Of a stretch of DNA of 64,000 bases, positions 44,113 to 52,544 are shown piece by piece. The notes beneath the pieces are model-generated. The model was given only the letters and a program-made list of their open reading frames with translations. It was not told the DNA's origin and made no database searches. Positions within the stretch are counted from its first letter, which is position 1; each line of letters starts with the position of its first letter. Both the position numbers and the translations under genes were made by a program. Source of the stretch: Paeniglutamicibacter kerguelensis (GTDB lineage Bacteria > Actinomycetota > Actinomycetes > Actinomycetales > Micrococcaceae); assembly GCF_017876535.1 (NCBI RefSeq), contig NZ_JAGIOF010000001.1, positions 3,534,001 to 3,598,000 of the forward strand, written 5' to 3'.

Positions 44113-44560
44113 CGTATGGCCACGTCCTCGTCCACTTTCGGCCCCGGTCTCGAGCGCATGGGTCCGGGTGCACGTGAGGTTCGTTCAGGGCTTGCGAACC
44201 GCCGCCTCTGCCCACCTGGTGATTGAAGCGTTGACGACATGCAGCAGGTTTGGGGCGGCAAGTTTCATGGTGGGCATTCTCCCCTTCATCGTTGGCACCA
44301 GATTCGGCATACCGGAAAAATCCACCAATGCGCCCCCGGCGTGACCTTTGACACGGCCACGCGCCATGGGCCATTGCTAGGGAGACTGACTAGTAATTTG
44401 ATGAGATGTCATACCCCAGTTGTACCTCTCTCGATTGAACGCCCCAGCGAAATCGGGTGATATTTTTGGCGGGCAGCTGCGGCGAAAGGCCCTCGACTTT
44501 TCACTATTCGTGTGGACAGTCTCGTGAAACAGTCAACTCGTTTCCATACGGAGGCTCAGG
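44113..44560. other. Intergenic region, 448 bases, no recognised gene
   Basis: No frame here has a family pattern or convincing start. Bases 44400-44560 are AT-richer than the surroundings. Confidence 0.4.
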
Positions 44561-44704
44561 ATGGATCACACCAGATACCTGCCCTGTGGCCAGACTCAGC
44601 GGAGTCGAGGTTTGCGGGGTCTTACAGGGCCGCCGCTCATGCGTAAGCATTCGTTATTCCCGGATTTCAAGTTGAAGTGGCTATCGGTTGCAGCCGTTCG
44701 TTAA
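44561..44704 (+). CDS. Putative 47-residue peptide gene
   Basis: 47 codons starting MDHTRYLPCGQTQRSRG, basic, with GGAGG six bases before the ATG. The ribosome-binding site is better than for most spurious frames, but the sequence has no known pattern. The next small frame starts 78 bases after the stop. Could be chance. Confidence 0.25.
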   Translation: MDHTRYLPCGQTQRSRGLRGLTGPPLMRKHSLFPDFKLKWLSVAAVR

Positions 44705-44781
44705 ATCAATTCCGGGATCTCTTCCGAGCCAAATTACAGATTCCATAAGGTGCCACAGTTGGCAGCCAGAAAGAAGTTGAT

Positions 44782-44946
44782 GTGGACTTCGATTTCACGT
44801 TCCGAGAACTTGTCAAGATTGCCCTCTTTGTATTAATTGCGGTGGTGGTTGGATTCATCATCTACTTCGCCGTAGCAATCGCCCCGGAGGCAATCAAGGA
44901 GTTCGCCGACAAGATGGTGGCATCCGGCATCAGCATGACTGCCTAG
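44782..44946 (+). CDS. Small single-span membrane protein (54 aa)
   Basis: 54 residues from a GTG: the start MDFDFTFRELVK is followed by one hydrophobic helix (FVLIAVVVGFIIYFAVAI) and an amphipathic tail ending KMVASGISMTA. No other in-frame start is available upstream, where a stop at 44746 closes the frame. The ribosome-binding site is weak. The protein-like composition and correct frame make it a credible small gene that automatic annotation could miss. Its role is unknown. Confidence 0.5.
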   Translation: MDFDFTFRELVKIALFVLIAVVVGFIIYFAVAIAPEAIKEFADKMVASGISMTA

Positions 44947-45161
44947 ACGCGAAGCAAGGATTGCGGCATTCGAAGCACTTGGCGCTGCAACCCTGCTACT
45001 GCCGACGCACCCTGCTGGCCAACATAGGACCTACTTCGCCCGTCGGCCCCAACGCCAAGTTCCGCAACATTTTGTAGCGTCGTATGTCGCAACTTCGTGT
45101 CGTTGTCCGGGTTGCGGTTCGAACAATCTGAAAAGACCATCTCACTGAAGGAACACGTACC

Positions 45162-45650
45162 GTGTCTTACCCTGCTCACCCGACCGCGAACTCCGATGCC
45201 TCAAATCCACTAATCCGACTTTTTCTGCCACTTTATGGAGCCAGTTTTGGTGAAGCCGTCAAACGGTACTTCAAGAAATATGCGATCTTCAGCGGCCGTG
45301 CCAGCCGTAGCGAATACTGGTGGGTCGCCTTGTTTAACACCTTGGTCGCGCTCGTCGCGGTGGCCGTCATGGGCATCGGTGGCGCGTTCAACCTGGAGCC
45401 GAATTCCACCGAGATGCCCCCGGGCGTTGTTCCCGGGGTGTTGCTGTTGATCGTCTATGGCCTTGCCACGTTCATCCCCAATTTGGCGTTGACAGTGCGC
45501 CGTCTCCATGACGGCTACTTCAGTGGGTGGCTGTACCTACTCGCCTTTGTGCCGTTTGTCGGGTCGCTGGTCCTCCTGATCCTTGTGCTTATGCCGTCCA
45601 GCCCCGCAGGCGTGCGCTACGACAAGATGTGGGAATGGACCGTGGTCTAA
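45162..45650 (+). CDS. DUF805 membrane protein
   Basis: 162 residues. FSGRASRSEYWWVALFNTLVAL is the DUF805 signature (about 43-64), followed by helices GVVPGVLLLIVYGLATFIPNLALTVRRLHDGYFSGWLYLLAFVPFVGSLVLLILVLM. Three to four membrane spans. The family is widespread and of unknown function. The start is GTG with GAAGGA eight bases upstream, and a strong hairpin follows. Confidence 0.8.
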   Translation: MSYPAHPTANSDASNPLIRLFLPLYGASFGEAVKRYFKKYAIFSGRASRSEYWWVALFNTLVALVAVAVMGIGGAFNLEPNSTEMPPGVVPGVLLLIVYGLATFIPNLALTVRRLHDGYFSGWLYLLAFVPFVGSLVLLILVLMPSSPAGVRYDKMWEWTVV

Positions 45651-45680
45651 CCAGCGTCGTAGCCTCGAAACCGTTTCAAG

Positions 45681-45721
45681 GAAACGTCCACGCTGCCGGA
45701 TCACGGCAGCGTGGACGTTTC
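45681..45721 (+). terminator. Strong hairpin terminator after the DUF805 gene
   Basis: Perfect 18-base arms (45681-45698 and 45704-45721) with a GATCA loop, starting 31 bases after the stop codon. The right arm ends in TTTC. Confidence 0.75.
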
Positions 45722-46000
45722 TCGTTGTGCGGCCCCATGCCTGACCGATACACGGCCGAGGTGTCGGGTAGAACTGCAGCACCCGCGTCGTGCCCCTCAG
45801 TTTTCCGATCGATACGGAAAAGCGCACGCTTCTCGTAGGCAATGGATGATGCAACATTCAGCGTTGGAAGCGACCCGTCAAGGTCTCCAGTCACATTTCA
45901 ACGCGCTAAGCCCCGACCAACAATGAGCCAATACATGATGGCTATCGAACCGGGCTTCACCTGGTGCACCTGGCCCTGCTAGCGACAAGGTAAGAAAAGA
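45722..46000. other. Intergenic region, about 280 bases, no recognised gene
   Basis: Short frames on both strands have no family pattern. The region lies between two terminators and looks like a divider between operons. Confidence 0.4.
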
Positions 46001-46035
46001 CCCGCCGGTCGAAGTGTTTAGCTTCACCCGGCGGG
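46001..46035 (-). terminator. Terminator of the NAD-kinase-like/SDR operon
   Basis: CCCGCCGG...GAAG pairs imperfectly with CTTC...CCGGCGGG. On the minus strand it is followed by TCTTTTCTTA (45992-46000 on the plus strand), a typical Rho-independent signal about 25 bases past the SDR stop. Confidence 0.7.
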
Positions 46036-46059
46036 ACTCGGTGGTTGTGCGGGAACAAT

Positions 46060-46818
46060 TTAGGCGATTCCGCCGCCGTCGACAACCAGTGCGGAACCGG
46101 TGACGTAGCTGCTGGCATCACTGGCGAGCCAGATGACGGCCTCGGCGATTTCCTCGGGGGTTCCCATGCGCTTGAGCGGGCGGTCGTTGGACTCCTCAAG
46201 GAAGGCGGCCTCGGCCTGGGACAGCTGGCGGGCCTCCTCGCGCAGCATCGGGGTGTTGGTGTCGCCCGGGTTCACCGAGTTCACGCGGATGTTGTCCGGG
46301 CCGTGGTCGATGGCCAGGGCGCGAGTCATGTTCACGACTGCCGCCTTGGAGGTGCAGTAGGACAGTGCGTCGCCGCCGCCTTTGAGGCCCCAGCCGGAGC
46401 CGGTGTTGACGATTGCGCCGCCGCCGTCGGCGATCATCAGCGGGATGACGTACTTGGAGAGCAAGAACGGGCCGCGCACGTTCACGCCCATGACCTGGTC
46501 CCATTCCTCAAGGGTGGTGTCGATGACGTTGGCACGGCGGATGATGCCTGCATTGTTGAACAGGACGTTGACGGTGCCGAATTCGGCCGCGGCCGTGGCC
46601 ACTCCGCGCTTCACGTCTTCATCCAGTGCAACGTTGACGGCCAAGCCCAGGGTCTTGACGCCGAATGCCGCGGCTTCGGTGGCAACGGCCTGTGCCGCTT
46701 CTTCGTTGATGTCGAAGATCGCGACGTTGGCGCCTTCGGCAGCCATGGCCAGTGCCGTGGCCCGGCCGATGCCGGATCCGCCGCCGGTGACGATTGCAGA
46801 CTTGTCCTTCAAACGCAT
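46060..46818 (-). CDS. Short-chain dehydrogenase/reductase
   Basis: 252 residues, classical SDR. Cofactor motif TGGGSGIG (11-18), an acidic Asp36 at the end of beta-2 that favours NAD over NADP, NNAG (88-91), and the catalytic Ser141-Tyr154-Lys158 (SYCTSK). C-terminal GSALVVDGGGIA is family-typical. The substrate should be an alcohol or keto compound, unknown. AAGGAG lies six bases before the ATG. It is second gene in the operon after the NAD-kinase-like gene, with a spacing of 19 bases. Confidence 0.88.
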   Translation of the reverse strand: MRLKDKSAIVTGGGSGIGRATALAMAAEGANVAIFDINEEAAQAVATEAAAFGVKTLGLAVNVALDEDVKRGVATAAAEFGTVNVLFNNAGIIRRANVIDTTLEEWDQVMGVNVRGPFLLSKYVIPLMIADGGGAIVNTGSGWGLKGGGDALSYCTSKAAVVNMTRALAIDHGPDNIRVNSVNPGDTNTPMLREEARQLSQAEAAFLEESNDRPLKRMGTPEEIAEAVIWLASDASSYVTGSALVVDGGGIA

Positions 46819-46837
46819 GAACTGCTCCTTATGGTGT

Positions 46838-47986
46838 TTAGGCTCGAACCTGGGCATCAGCGGTGTTGCTGATGGGATAAATTACTTCGGCTTTCGCCCC
46901 GGTAAATACTTTGGTGTAGCCACAGATCGTGGCGTCCAGTTCGGGATGTCCCGAATCGACCCAGAGCGGTCGCCCGCCCAGGGAAATCATTTTGGAGGGC
47001 GTGGCAACGATCTTCAGTTCGCTGCGTTGCAGCACGCGGTAGTCGATCTGTTGGTTGCCGCGCCCGATGACGAAACCTTGTTGCCCCAGCGGGGTGACCA
47101 CGATGGTGGCGCCCTCGGCGGGAACCATCGCGTTCAGCGTATCCGCGTCGACGTCCTCGGCGATGAGTTGGCCGTTGCAAACAACGTCCACTCCCAGTCG
47201 GGTCAATTCCAAATCCAGTGCGCTGCCGATCGCCATGGTGGTGCTACCCGGGCCAAGCACATAGTGGCGATCCGGGACCATGGTGGCGGCGAATGCCATG
47301 CCCAACGAGCGGGCGGCATTGATGTCGGAGGCGGGGCTGCCGGACTTGCGAGGCTGAAGCCGGCGAGAGTCCGAGGGGACCCGCAGCGTCCCGTAGAGGC
47401 TGGGAGTCGCAAGGCCTTGGCGCAGTTCGTCTTCGTCAATGTCCACGACTTCGCGTTCGTCGCTGCAACGGTTGGGGTTGGCGAGCCAACCCGCAGCCAA
47501 CGCGCCGGTTTCCGAAGGTGTCAAGCCGAAGACGCCCGAGTAGATCTTGACGCCTGCGGGGATGCCCAGCACCGGGATGCTGGATCCGATGGCGTCGAGG
47601 ATGTCGCGGGCCGTGCCGTCTCCCCCGGCAAACAGCAGGAGGTCGACACCGGCGGCGGCCATGTTCCGCGCAATTGATTTGGTGTCTTCGGAACTCGAAG
47701 CCCCGGGGTGGATGGCACCCGAGGCGATAATCTTGTGGGGAATGCCGACATCGAGCGCATCGGCACCCATTTCGTCAGCACCTGCGAGGATTCGCACGGC
47801 AACCGGGGATGATTCCAGCCCGTCCAACAGCCGGCGAACAGCTTGCCCGGCCCTTTCCGGAGCCAGGGGTTCGATCCCGGCACGCTTGGCCAAATCGCGA
47901 ATATTCGAGGCGTCACTGCCCTTGTGGGCCATGCGGCCGCCGAGGCCGGCCACGGGATTCACAATCAAGCCAATCGTCACGTCCAT
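46838..47986 (-). CDS. ATP-NAD kinase-like protein of the AcoX family
   Basis: 382 residues. The diacylglycerol/NAD-kinase motif GGDGTARD (121-128) is complete. GLIVNPVAGLGGRMAHKGSD near the N-terminus and GIPAGVKIYSGVFG (141-154) are the AcoX-type signatures. True NadK is only about 300 residues; AcoX-like proteins are found in acetoin and other catabolic operons and may phosphorylate NAD or another nucleotide. GAGGAAG lies upstream of the ATG. The gene is divergent from the GntR regulator, and the operator-like site at 48009 covers its transcription start. It is followed by the SDR gene. Confidence 0.8.
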   Translation of the reverse strand: MDVTIGLIVNPVAGLGGRMAHKGSDASNIRDLAKRAGIEPLAPERAGQAVRRLLDGLESSPVAVRILAGADEMGADALDVGIPHKIIASGAIHPGASSSEDTKSIARNMAAAGVDLLLFAGGDGTARDILDAIGSSIPVLGIPAGVKIYSGVFGLTPSETGALAAGWLANPNRCSDEREVVDIDEDELRQGLATPSLYGTLRVPSDSRRLQPRKSGSPASDINAARSLGMAFAATMVPDRHYVLGPGSTTMAIGSALDLELTRLGVDVVCNGQLIAEDVDADTLNAMVPAEGATIVVTPLGQQGFVIGRGNQQIDYRVLQRSELKIVATPSKMISLGGRPLWVDSGHPELDATICGYTKVFTGAKAEVIYPISNTADAQVRA

Positions 47987-48008
47987 TTGTGAACTTCCTC
48001 TCATATTT

Positions 48009-48045
48009 CTGTATACAGTATACTGAACCCAGTCTCTAGTACAAT
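48009..48045. promoter_or_regulatory. Divergent promoter with overlapping GntR operator-like palindromes (site C)
   Basis: CTGTATACAG (48009-48018) and CAGTATACTG (48016-48025) are two perfect overlapping palindromes. On the minus strand TTGTAC (48039-48044) and TATACT (48017-48022), spacing 16, form a good promoter for the NAD-kinase-like gene. TACAAT (48040-48045) is a -10 candidate for gntR. A bound repressor would block both. Confidence 0.7.
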
Positions 48046-48094
48046 AGAGGTGATCAAATCCGGTGCTTCATCTATCGAGAACCAGGGGGCGACA

Positions 48095-48760
48095 GTGGCA
48101 ATTCAACGCCAATCACTGCGCGAACAGATCGAAACAGAAATCATGAACCGCGTCGGCGCAGGCGAATTCGATATGGGCGAGAGCATCAACGAGGTGACAC
48201 TCTCGGCGGAACTCGGCGTCAGCCGGACTCCATTGCGCGAGGCGCTTATTTCGCTATCCCAGCAGGGTGTCATTACCCGCATTTCCGGCAAGGGCTTCCG
48301 CTGGGCCCCCATAAGCGAGCGGGATTTCGCCGAGGCCGTGCAGATCATTGCGGCCCTCGAGTGCCTCGCACTGGAACTCAGCCCCGCTGACGAACTGAAC
48401 GCGATTGCGCCACGGGTCATGGATGCCGCGAAGGCGTTTACGGCCACCGAAGCCCTGGCCGAAGAGGTCAACAGCCACGACGACGACTTCCACGAGCTCC
48501 TGCTCTCCAAGTGCCCCAATCGGCGGCTCCTCGAGACCATAGCCTCGCACAAGGTTGCCCTGCGGCGCTACGAAAAGTTCTTCGTCGGGGCCAAGGACCG
48601 CGTAGAACGAGCCGCGACCGAGCACTCGGCAATCGCCAAGGCGCTTATCGAGAAGGACCTCACCGCCGCCAAGGCAGCATTGACTGCCAACTGGCTCAAC
48701 AGCACCTCGCGCATCGGCAAGGCCATGGCGAACAAGGACGACAGCCGCGCCCGCGTCTAA
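48095..48760 (+). CDS. GntR-family (FadR/FCD type) transcriptional regulator
   Basis: 221 residues. The N-terminal wHTH is about 5-70: SLREQIETEIMNRVGAGEFDMGESINEVTLSAELGVSRTPLREALISLSQQGVITRISGKGF. The C-terminal FCD all-helical domain follows with the HDDDFHELLLSKCPN metal-site segment. FCD proteins sense small carboxylates or sugars. A GTG at 48095 with AGGGGG upstream is preferred over the frame's first GTG at 48050. The divergent NAD-kinase-like gene and the palindrome in between suggest autoregulation. It is the best candidate for the shared repressor of the four operator-bearing promoters in this window. Confidence 0.85.
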   Translation: MAIQRQSLREQIETEIMNRVGAGEFDMGESINEVTLSAELGVSRTPLREALISLSQQGVITRISGKGFRWAPISERDFAEAVQIIAALECLALELSPADELNAIAPRVMDAAKAFTATEALAEEVNSHDDDFHELLLSKCPNRRLLETIASHKVALRRYEKFFVGAKDRVERAATEHSAIAKALIEKDLTAAKAALTANWLNSTSRIGKAMANKDDSRARV

Positions 48761-48785
48761 ACCCGGCGCGCTCCACATACACACC

Positions 48786-48813
48786 CGGCCTCCCTGCACG
48801 CGCAGGGAGGCCG
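48786..48813 (+). terminator. Hairpin terminator after gntR
   Basis: Perfect 12-base arms (48786-48797 and 48802-48813), loop ACGC, then ATTGCTTTCC. It starts 26 bases after the gntR stop. Confidence 0.7.
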
Positions 48814-49026
48814 ATTGCTTTCCCGGCAAGGTCATTTTGGGACTCCGCGCGCCCGTCGGGAGACCCCCTGCCATTCGCGATTCGGCTGCCGGTGTCACAA
48901 TTTCCCGAATACCGGCCACGTCGCAAAGAATCCTTGTTCGGAAACCGTGCGCCCCATACAGTGCAACGTATTCGAAGTAGGTTCTTCGACATCGGCATAT
49001 ATGTACTGCATGACAAGGGGCGCTGC

Positions 49027-50616
49027 ATGGATTTCACGGTGTATGAGAATGCCGTATTCCACACATTGGATTCAACGAATCCCACGGCATCGTCACTCGT
49101 GACGGCGGAAGGTCGCATTCACTTCCTCGGTTCCGTTTCCGAGGCCCGCGAATTCGCCTCGAAGGCCAAACGCATCGACCTCGCCGGGGCACACGCCATG
49201 CCTGGACTGGCCGACAGCCACGTCCACACCGCCCAGTTGGCCCTACGCCGGGCCGAAGTGGATTTGGCCCCGGCCACATCCGCCTCCGAAGCCGTCGCGC
49301 TCGTGGCCGCCCGGGCCGCGATGCTCGATCCAAGGGACAGCACCAGCTGGATTTTCGGCGGACGCTGGAACCACCGGACCTGGAACAACACTGAACTTCC
49401 CGACCTGAGGGAACTTGATGCGGTCACCGGCGGGCGCCCCACGGCACTGCATCATTCGGACCTGCATACCTACTGGCTGAATTCCGCAGCCCTGGAATAC
49501 CTGGGCATCGATTCGGCAACACCGGATCCCAGCGGCGGCACCATCATGCGCGACGCTTCGGGAGCGGCGACCGGCATCCTGTTGGAAGCCGCGGGCTTCT
49601 GGGCCGGCCGCATGCTGGAGAACGTGACCCGGGCAGATCTGGCAACCTACCTCCCGGCAACCCTCCGCGCACTCACCGCCCAGGGCATCACCACCCTCCA
49701 CGACATCGACGGCATGGATGCCTGGGACGCATTTTCCGACCTGCACCAACGTGGCGAACTGCCCCTTCGCGTCAACAAGGTCATGCCCGTCAGTGCCCTC
49801 GAATCGCTGATTGAGCAAGGCATACGCACGGGCCAAGGCGATGCATGGCTGCGCCGCGGAGGAGTGAAGATCTTCTCCGACGGGTCCCTTTCCTCCGGCA
49901 CCTGCCTCATGCATGCACCCTACGGCCACACTCATTCCGAAGGCCTTGCGGTGACAGGGGCGGTAGAACTCAACAGCCTTGTCTCATTGGCCAACCGCAA
50001 CGGGCTGTCGGCCGCCGTTCATGCAATCGGCGACCGCGCCGTGTCCAACGCCTTGGACGCCTTCGAACATGCGGCGGCGCAATCCGGGGACAAACCCGCC
50101 GCGGCCAACCGGATCGAGCATGTCCAGCACATCGCGCGCCGGGATTTGGGGCGTCTGGCCGCCAGCGGCGCGTTGGCCTGCATGCAGCCGGCCTCCTGCA
50201 CCTCGGACATCGAGCTGGTGGACGACTTGCTCGCTGACCATGACGTACTTTCCTACGCCTGGGCCAGCATCGTGGATGCCGGAGGCACCGTGTCGTTCAG
50301 CTCGGACGCTCCGGTGGAAGACACCAACCCTTTCCACAGCCTGTTCGCTGGAATTACCCGTCAACGCCCCAACGGATTCCCCGCCGGGGGCTGGCAGCCC
50401 GAGGAAATCCTCACCAGGGAACAGGCCCTGCACGCGGCGGCCACCTCACACACCATTGCCACCGACGAATCTCACCTCAAGGGAACCCTGGAACCCGGAA
50501 AACTCGCGGACTTCATTGTCCTTGACCGCGACCCAACCACTTGTGTGCCGCTCGAACTCCGCTCAACCCAAGTAAACATGACCGTGATCGATGGCGACAT
50601 CCGCTGGTCCGACTAG
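49027..50616 (+). CDS. YtcJ-type amidohydrolase (metal-dependent hydrolase), copy 1
   Basis: 529 residues, amidohydrolase superfamily, YtcJ/LAF3 branch. Metal ligands: HxH at His65/His67 (DSHVHT), Lys of GGVKIFSDGSL, His of AVHAIGD, His of RIEHVQH, and Asp of FSSDAPVED. N-substituted formamide deformylase of Arthrobacter is a known member; other members act on hydantoins or imidazolones. Substrate unknown. AAGGGG lies before the ATG. The next gene downstream (the second solute-binding protein) is over 600 bases away, so the gene is probably monocistronic. The gene's relation to the GntR island is by position only. Confidence 0.85.
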   Translation: MDFTVYENAVFHTLDSTNPTASSLVTAEGRIHFLGSVSEAREFASKAKRIDLAGAHAMPGLADSHVHTAQLALRRAEVDLAPATSASEAVALVAARAAMLDPRDSTSWIFGGRWNHRTWNNTELPDLRELDAVTGGRPTALHHSDLHTYWLNSAALEYLGIDSATPDPSGGTIMRDASGAATGILLEAAGFWAGRMLENVTRADLATYLPATLRALTAQGITTLHDIDGMDAWDAFSDLHQRGELPLRVNKVMPVSALESLIEQGIRTGQGDAWLRRGGVKIFSDGSLSSGTCLMHAPYGHTHSEGLAVTGAVELNSLVSLANRNGLSAAVHAIGDRAVSNALDAFEHAAAQSGDKPAAANRIEHVQHIARRDLGRLAASGALACMQPASCTSDIELVDDLLADHDVLSYAWASIVDAGGTVSFSSDAPVEDTNPFHSLFAGITRQRPNGFPAGGWQPEEILTREQALHAAATSHTIATDESHLKGTLEPGKLADFIVLDRDPTTCVPLELRSTQVNMTVIDGDIRWSD

Positions 50617-51088
50617 TTCAAAAGCAGAAAATCTTGAAGGTTTTCAAGCGAGGAATGACCTTCGCTGCGACGCTCGCAATCGGTCCTCTCACCGGATGCG
50701 AAGGCCGGTTTTTGGCGTAAACGCCATCGGACCCTCGAAGCGCCTGCACCGAGGCGTTCGAGAACACAACTCCCGCAGGCTTGCCCGGCCGGGCAAGTAG
50801 ACGGCCCGCGGCGACCTAAAAGGCCGTCCCAGCGCTGCACGCGGCACGGGCCGCGTGAGTGCCCCGCCGCGTGGCCAATGCGGGTGCGCGGGGTCCTCCA
50901 CGCGTCTTTCTTGGCCAAATTTAACCCAAAACACTTTGTTCGATTGCGAACAAATGCAACCAAAAAGGTATGCCATGTGCAATATCACTAGAGGTGGGCA
51001 TGGAAATTGCAAGTCTTTAGGCGGCCATGCGCCAACCGGCGAGTCCGGACCTTCTTTCAAGTTCAAACATAAGCAAACAAAGTGACAC
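50617..51088. other. Long non-coding upstream region of ABC operon 2
   Basis: About 470 bases without a credible gene. It holds small perfect inverted repeats: CTTGAA/TTCAAG (50633-50648), CTTGCCCGG/CCGGGCAAG (50780-50797) and the 8-base repeat at 50935-50954. The length and repeats suggest regulatory content beyond the core promoter. Confidence 0.45.
50935..50954. promoter_or_regulatory. Second operator-like inverted repeat upstream of ABC operon 2
   Basis: TTTGTTCG-ATTG-CGAACAAA, perfect 8-base arms, 270 bases before the solute-binding protein start. It does not match the CTGTATACAG motif and could bind a different regulator. It is not an actinobacterial LexA box, whose half-sites are arranged the other way round. 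Confidence 0.4.
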
Positions 51089-51118
51089 TTGACACATCGT
51101 GTCTCATGTATACAGAAT
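51089..51118 (+). promoter_or_regulatory. Promoter of ABC operon 2 with GntR operator-like site D
   Basis: TTGACA (51089-51094) is a perfect -35 box. CAGAAT (51113-51118, spacing 18) is the best -10 candidate. TGTATACA (51107-51114), the core of the shared operator with one change in the outer base, overlaps the spacer and -10 region. Confidence 0.55.
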
Positions 51119-51224
51119 ACAAGCACTGCTGTGGCGTCGATCACTCCATCCTCTCGGGGTAGATCGCATCATTTCGAGCCATTGCGGCGAAGAATCGACC
51201 GTTCTCACCGAAAGAGGTATTGGC

Positions 51225-52544
51225 ATGTGGAATTCCAAGGATCTGAAAAGAAGAAGCGTTCTGTCCCTAGGCGTCGCCGCGGTCTCCGCTTTGGTCCTGA
51301 CCGCATGCGGCGGCGGTTCCGGAACCACATCCGGCCCGGCAGCGGGCGGCAACAGCTCCATCGTTTTCAGCACCTGGGGCACCCCCGAGGAATTGACCCG
51401 CTTCACCGAATTCAACACCGAATTCATGAAGCGCCACCCGGAGATCAAGGTCAAGCTCCAGCCCGTGGCCAGCTACGGCGAGTACCACTCCAAGCTCCTT
51501 GCCCAGCTCACCAGCAAGACCGCACCCGACGTCTTCTACGTTGGCGATGACAAGCTCGGGCAGTTTGTCAGTTCCAAGCGCCTCATGCCACTGGATGACC
51601 TGATGGCATCCGACGCCAGCAAAACCAAGAAGGACGATTTCTTCCCCGGCACCTTTGGCGCCGCTCAGCAGGAGGGCATCACCTACGCTGCACCGAACGA
51701 CGTCAACAGCGACGCGTTCTGGTACGACAAGAAGGTCCTGGAAGAGGCCGGCATCACCGAGGACCCTGCAACCCTCGCCGCCGAAGGCAAGTGGACCACC
51801 GACAAGTTCCTTGAAATGAATGACCAGATCGCCGCCAAGGGGCTGATCGGCTCCATGTTCTGGAACTACTGGGCCACCCACTACGGCTGGATCTCCGCAC
51901 AGGGAGGCGCCGCGTATGACGCCTCGGGCAAGTTCGTGGGCAACTCCGACCCCAAGACCCTGGCCGCTGTCGAAACCCTTGGCAAGTACTTCCAGGACAA
52001 GAAGTTCGTCGACGCAGATTCCCTGCCCTCCGGCGCCGGCGCCGACAGCAAGTTCGTGACCCACAAGGCCGGATTCTTCGCCCAGGGCCGCTACACGATC
52101 GGCACCCTCAAGGGCGCCAAGGTCCAGGAAGGCTACGACGTTGTCGACTGGCCGACCCCGGACGGCAAGCCGGCACCGACCGGCGTTGCCGCCTCCTACC
52201 TGGCGATCAACACCGACACCAAGAACAAGGATGCCGCGTTCACGTACTGGACCGAGTTCCTCTCCGCCGAGGGCCAGGAATTCCGCCTGACCGGCGGCGG
52301 CAACGCGGTGCCGTCCATCAAGGGCGCCGACGAGGTCGTGCTCGAGGACAACTACCCGACCCACGCCCAGACCTTCCTGGACATGCGCGACGTCGGCTTC
52401 GCAAACTACGCCGCCGAAGGCGCGGTCCCGGCACTGTCCACCGACATCTCCGACCTGTTCCTTGAGCTCTACCAGGGCAAGAACAACGCCCAGGGAACCC
52501 TCGACAAGGTGGCGGCCCTCATCGCGTCGAAGACCGGCAAATGA
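51225..52544 (+). CDS. Extracellular solute-binding lipoprotein (family 1), ABC system 2
   Basis: 439 residues. The lipoprotein signal ends LTAC with Cys28, and the twin-arginine-like KRRSVLSLG at 8-16 could make it a Tat substrate. Mature family 1 sugar-binding protein: IVFSTWGTPEELTRFTEFNTEFMKRHPEIKVKLQPVASYGEYHSKLLAQLTSKTAPDVFYV. GAGG lies about eight bases before the ATG. Its stop overlaps the first permease gene by four bases. The frame extends 126 bases upstream, but that part is not protein-like. Confidence 0.9.
   Translation: MWNSKDLKRRSVLSLGVAAVSALVLTACGGGSGTTSGPAAGGNSSIVFSTWGTPEELTRFTEFNTEFMKRHPEIKVKLQPVASYGEYHSKLLAQLTSKTAPDVFYVGDDKLGQFVSSKRLMPLDDLMASDASKTKKDDFFPGTFGAAQQEGITYAAPNDVNSDAFWYDKKVLEEAGITEDPATLAAEGKWTTDKFLEMNDQIAAKGLIGSMFWNYWATHYGWISAQGGAAYDASGKFVGNSDPKTLAAVETLGKYFQDKKFVDADSLPSGAGADSKFVTHKAGFFAQGRYTIGTLKGAKVQEGYDVVDWPTPDGKPAPTGVAASYLAINTDTKNKDAAFTYWTEFLSAEGQEFRLTGGGNAVPSIKGADEVVLEDNYPTHAQTFLDMRDVGFANYAAEGAVPALSTDISDLFLELYQGKNNAQGTLDKVAALIASKTGK

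Noticed and set aside
48990..49008. ATGTACTGCAT as a fifth GntR operator before amidohydrolase 1
   Set aside because: Only three outer bases per arm pair and it lacks the GTATAC core, so it is too weak to claim.
50935..50954. SOS (LexA) box
   Set aside because: The half-sites read GTTCG-CGAAC, the reverse order of the GAAC-N4-GTTC arrangement used by actinobacterial LexA.
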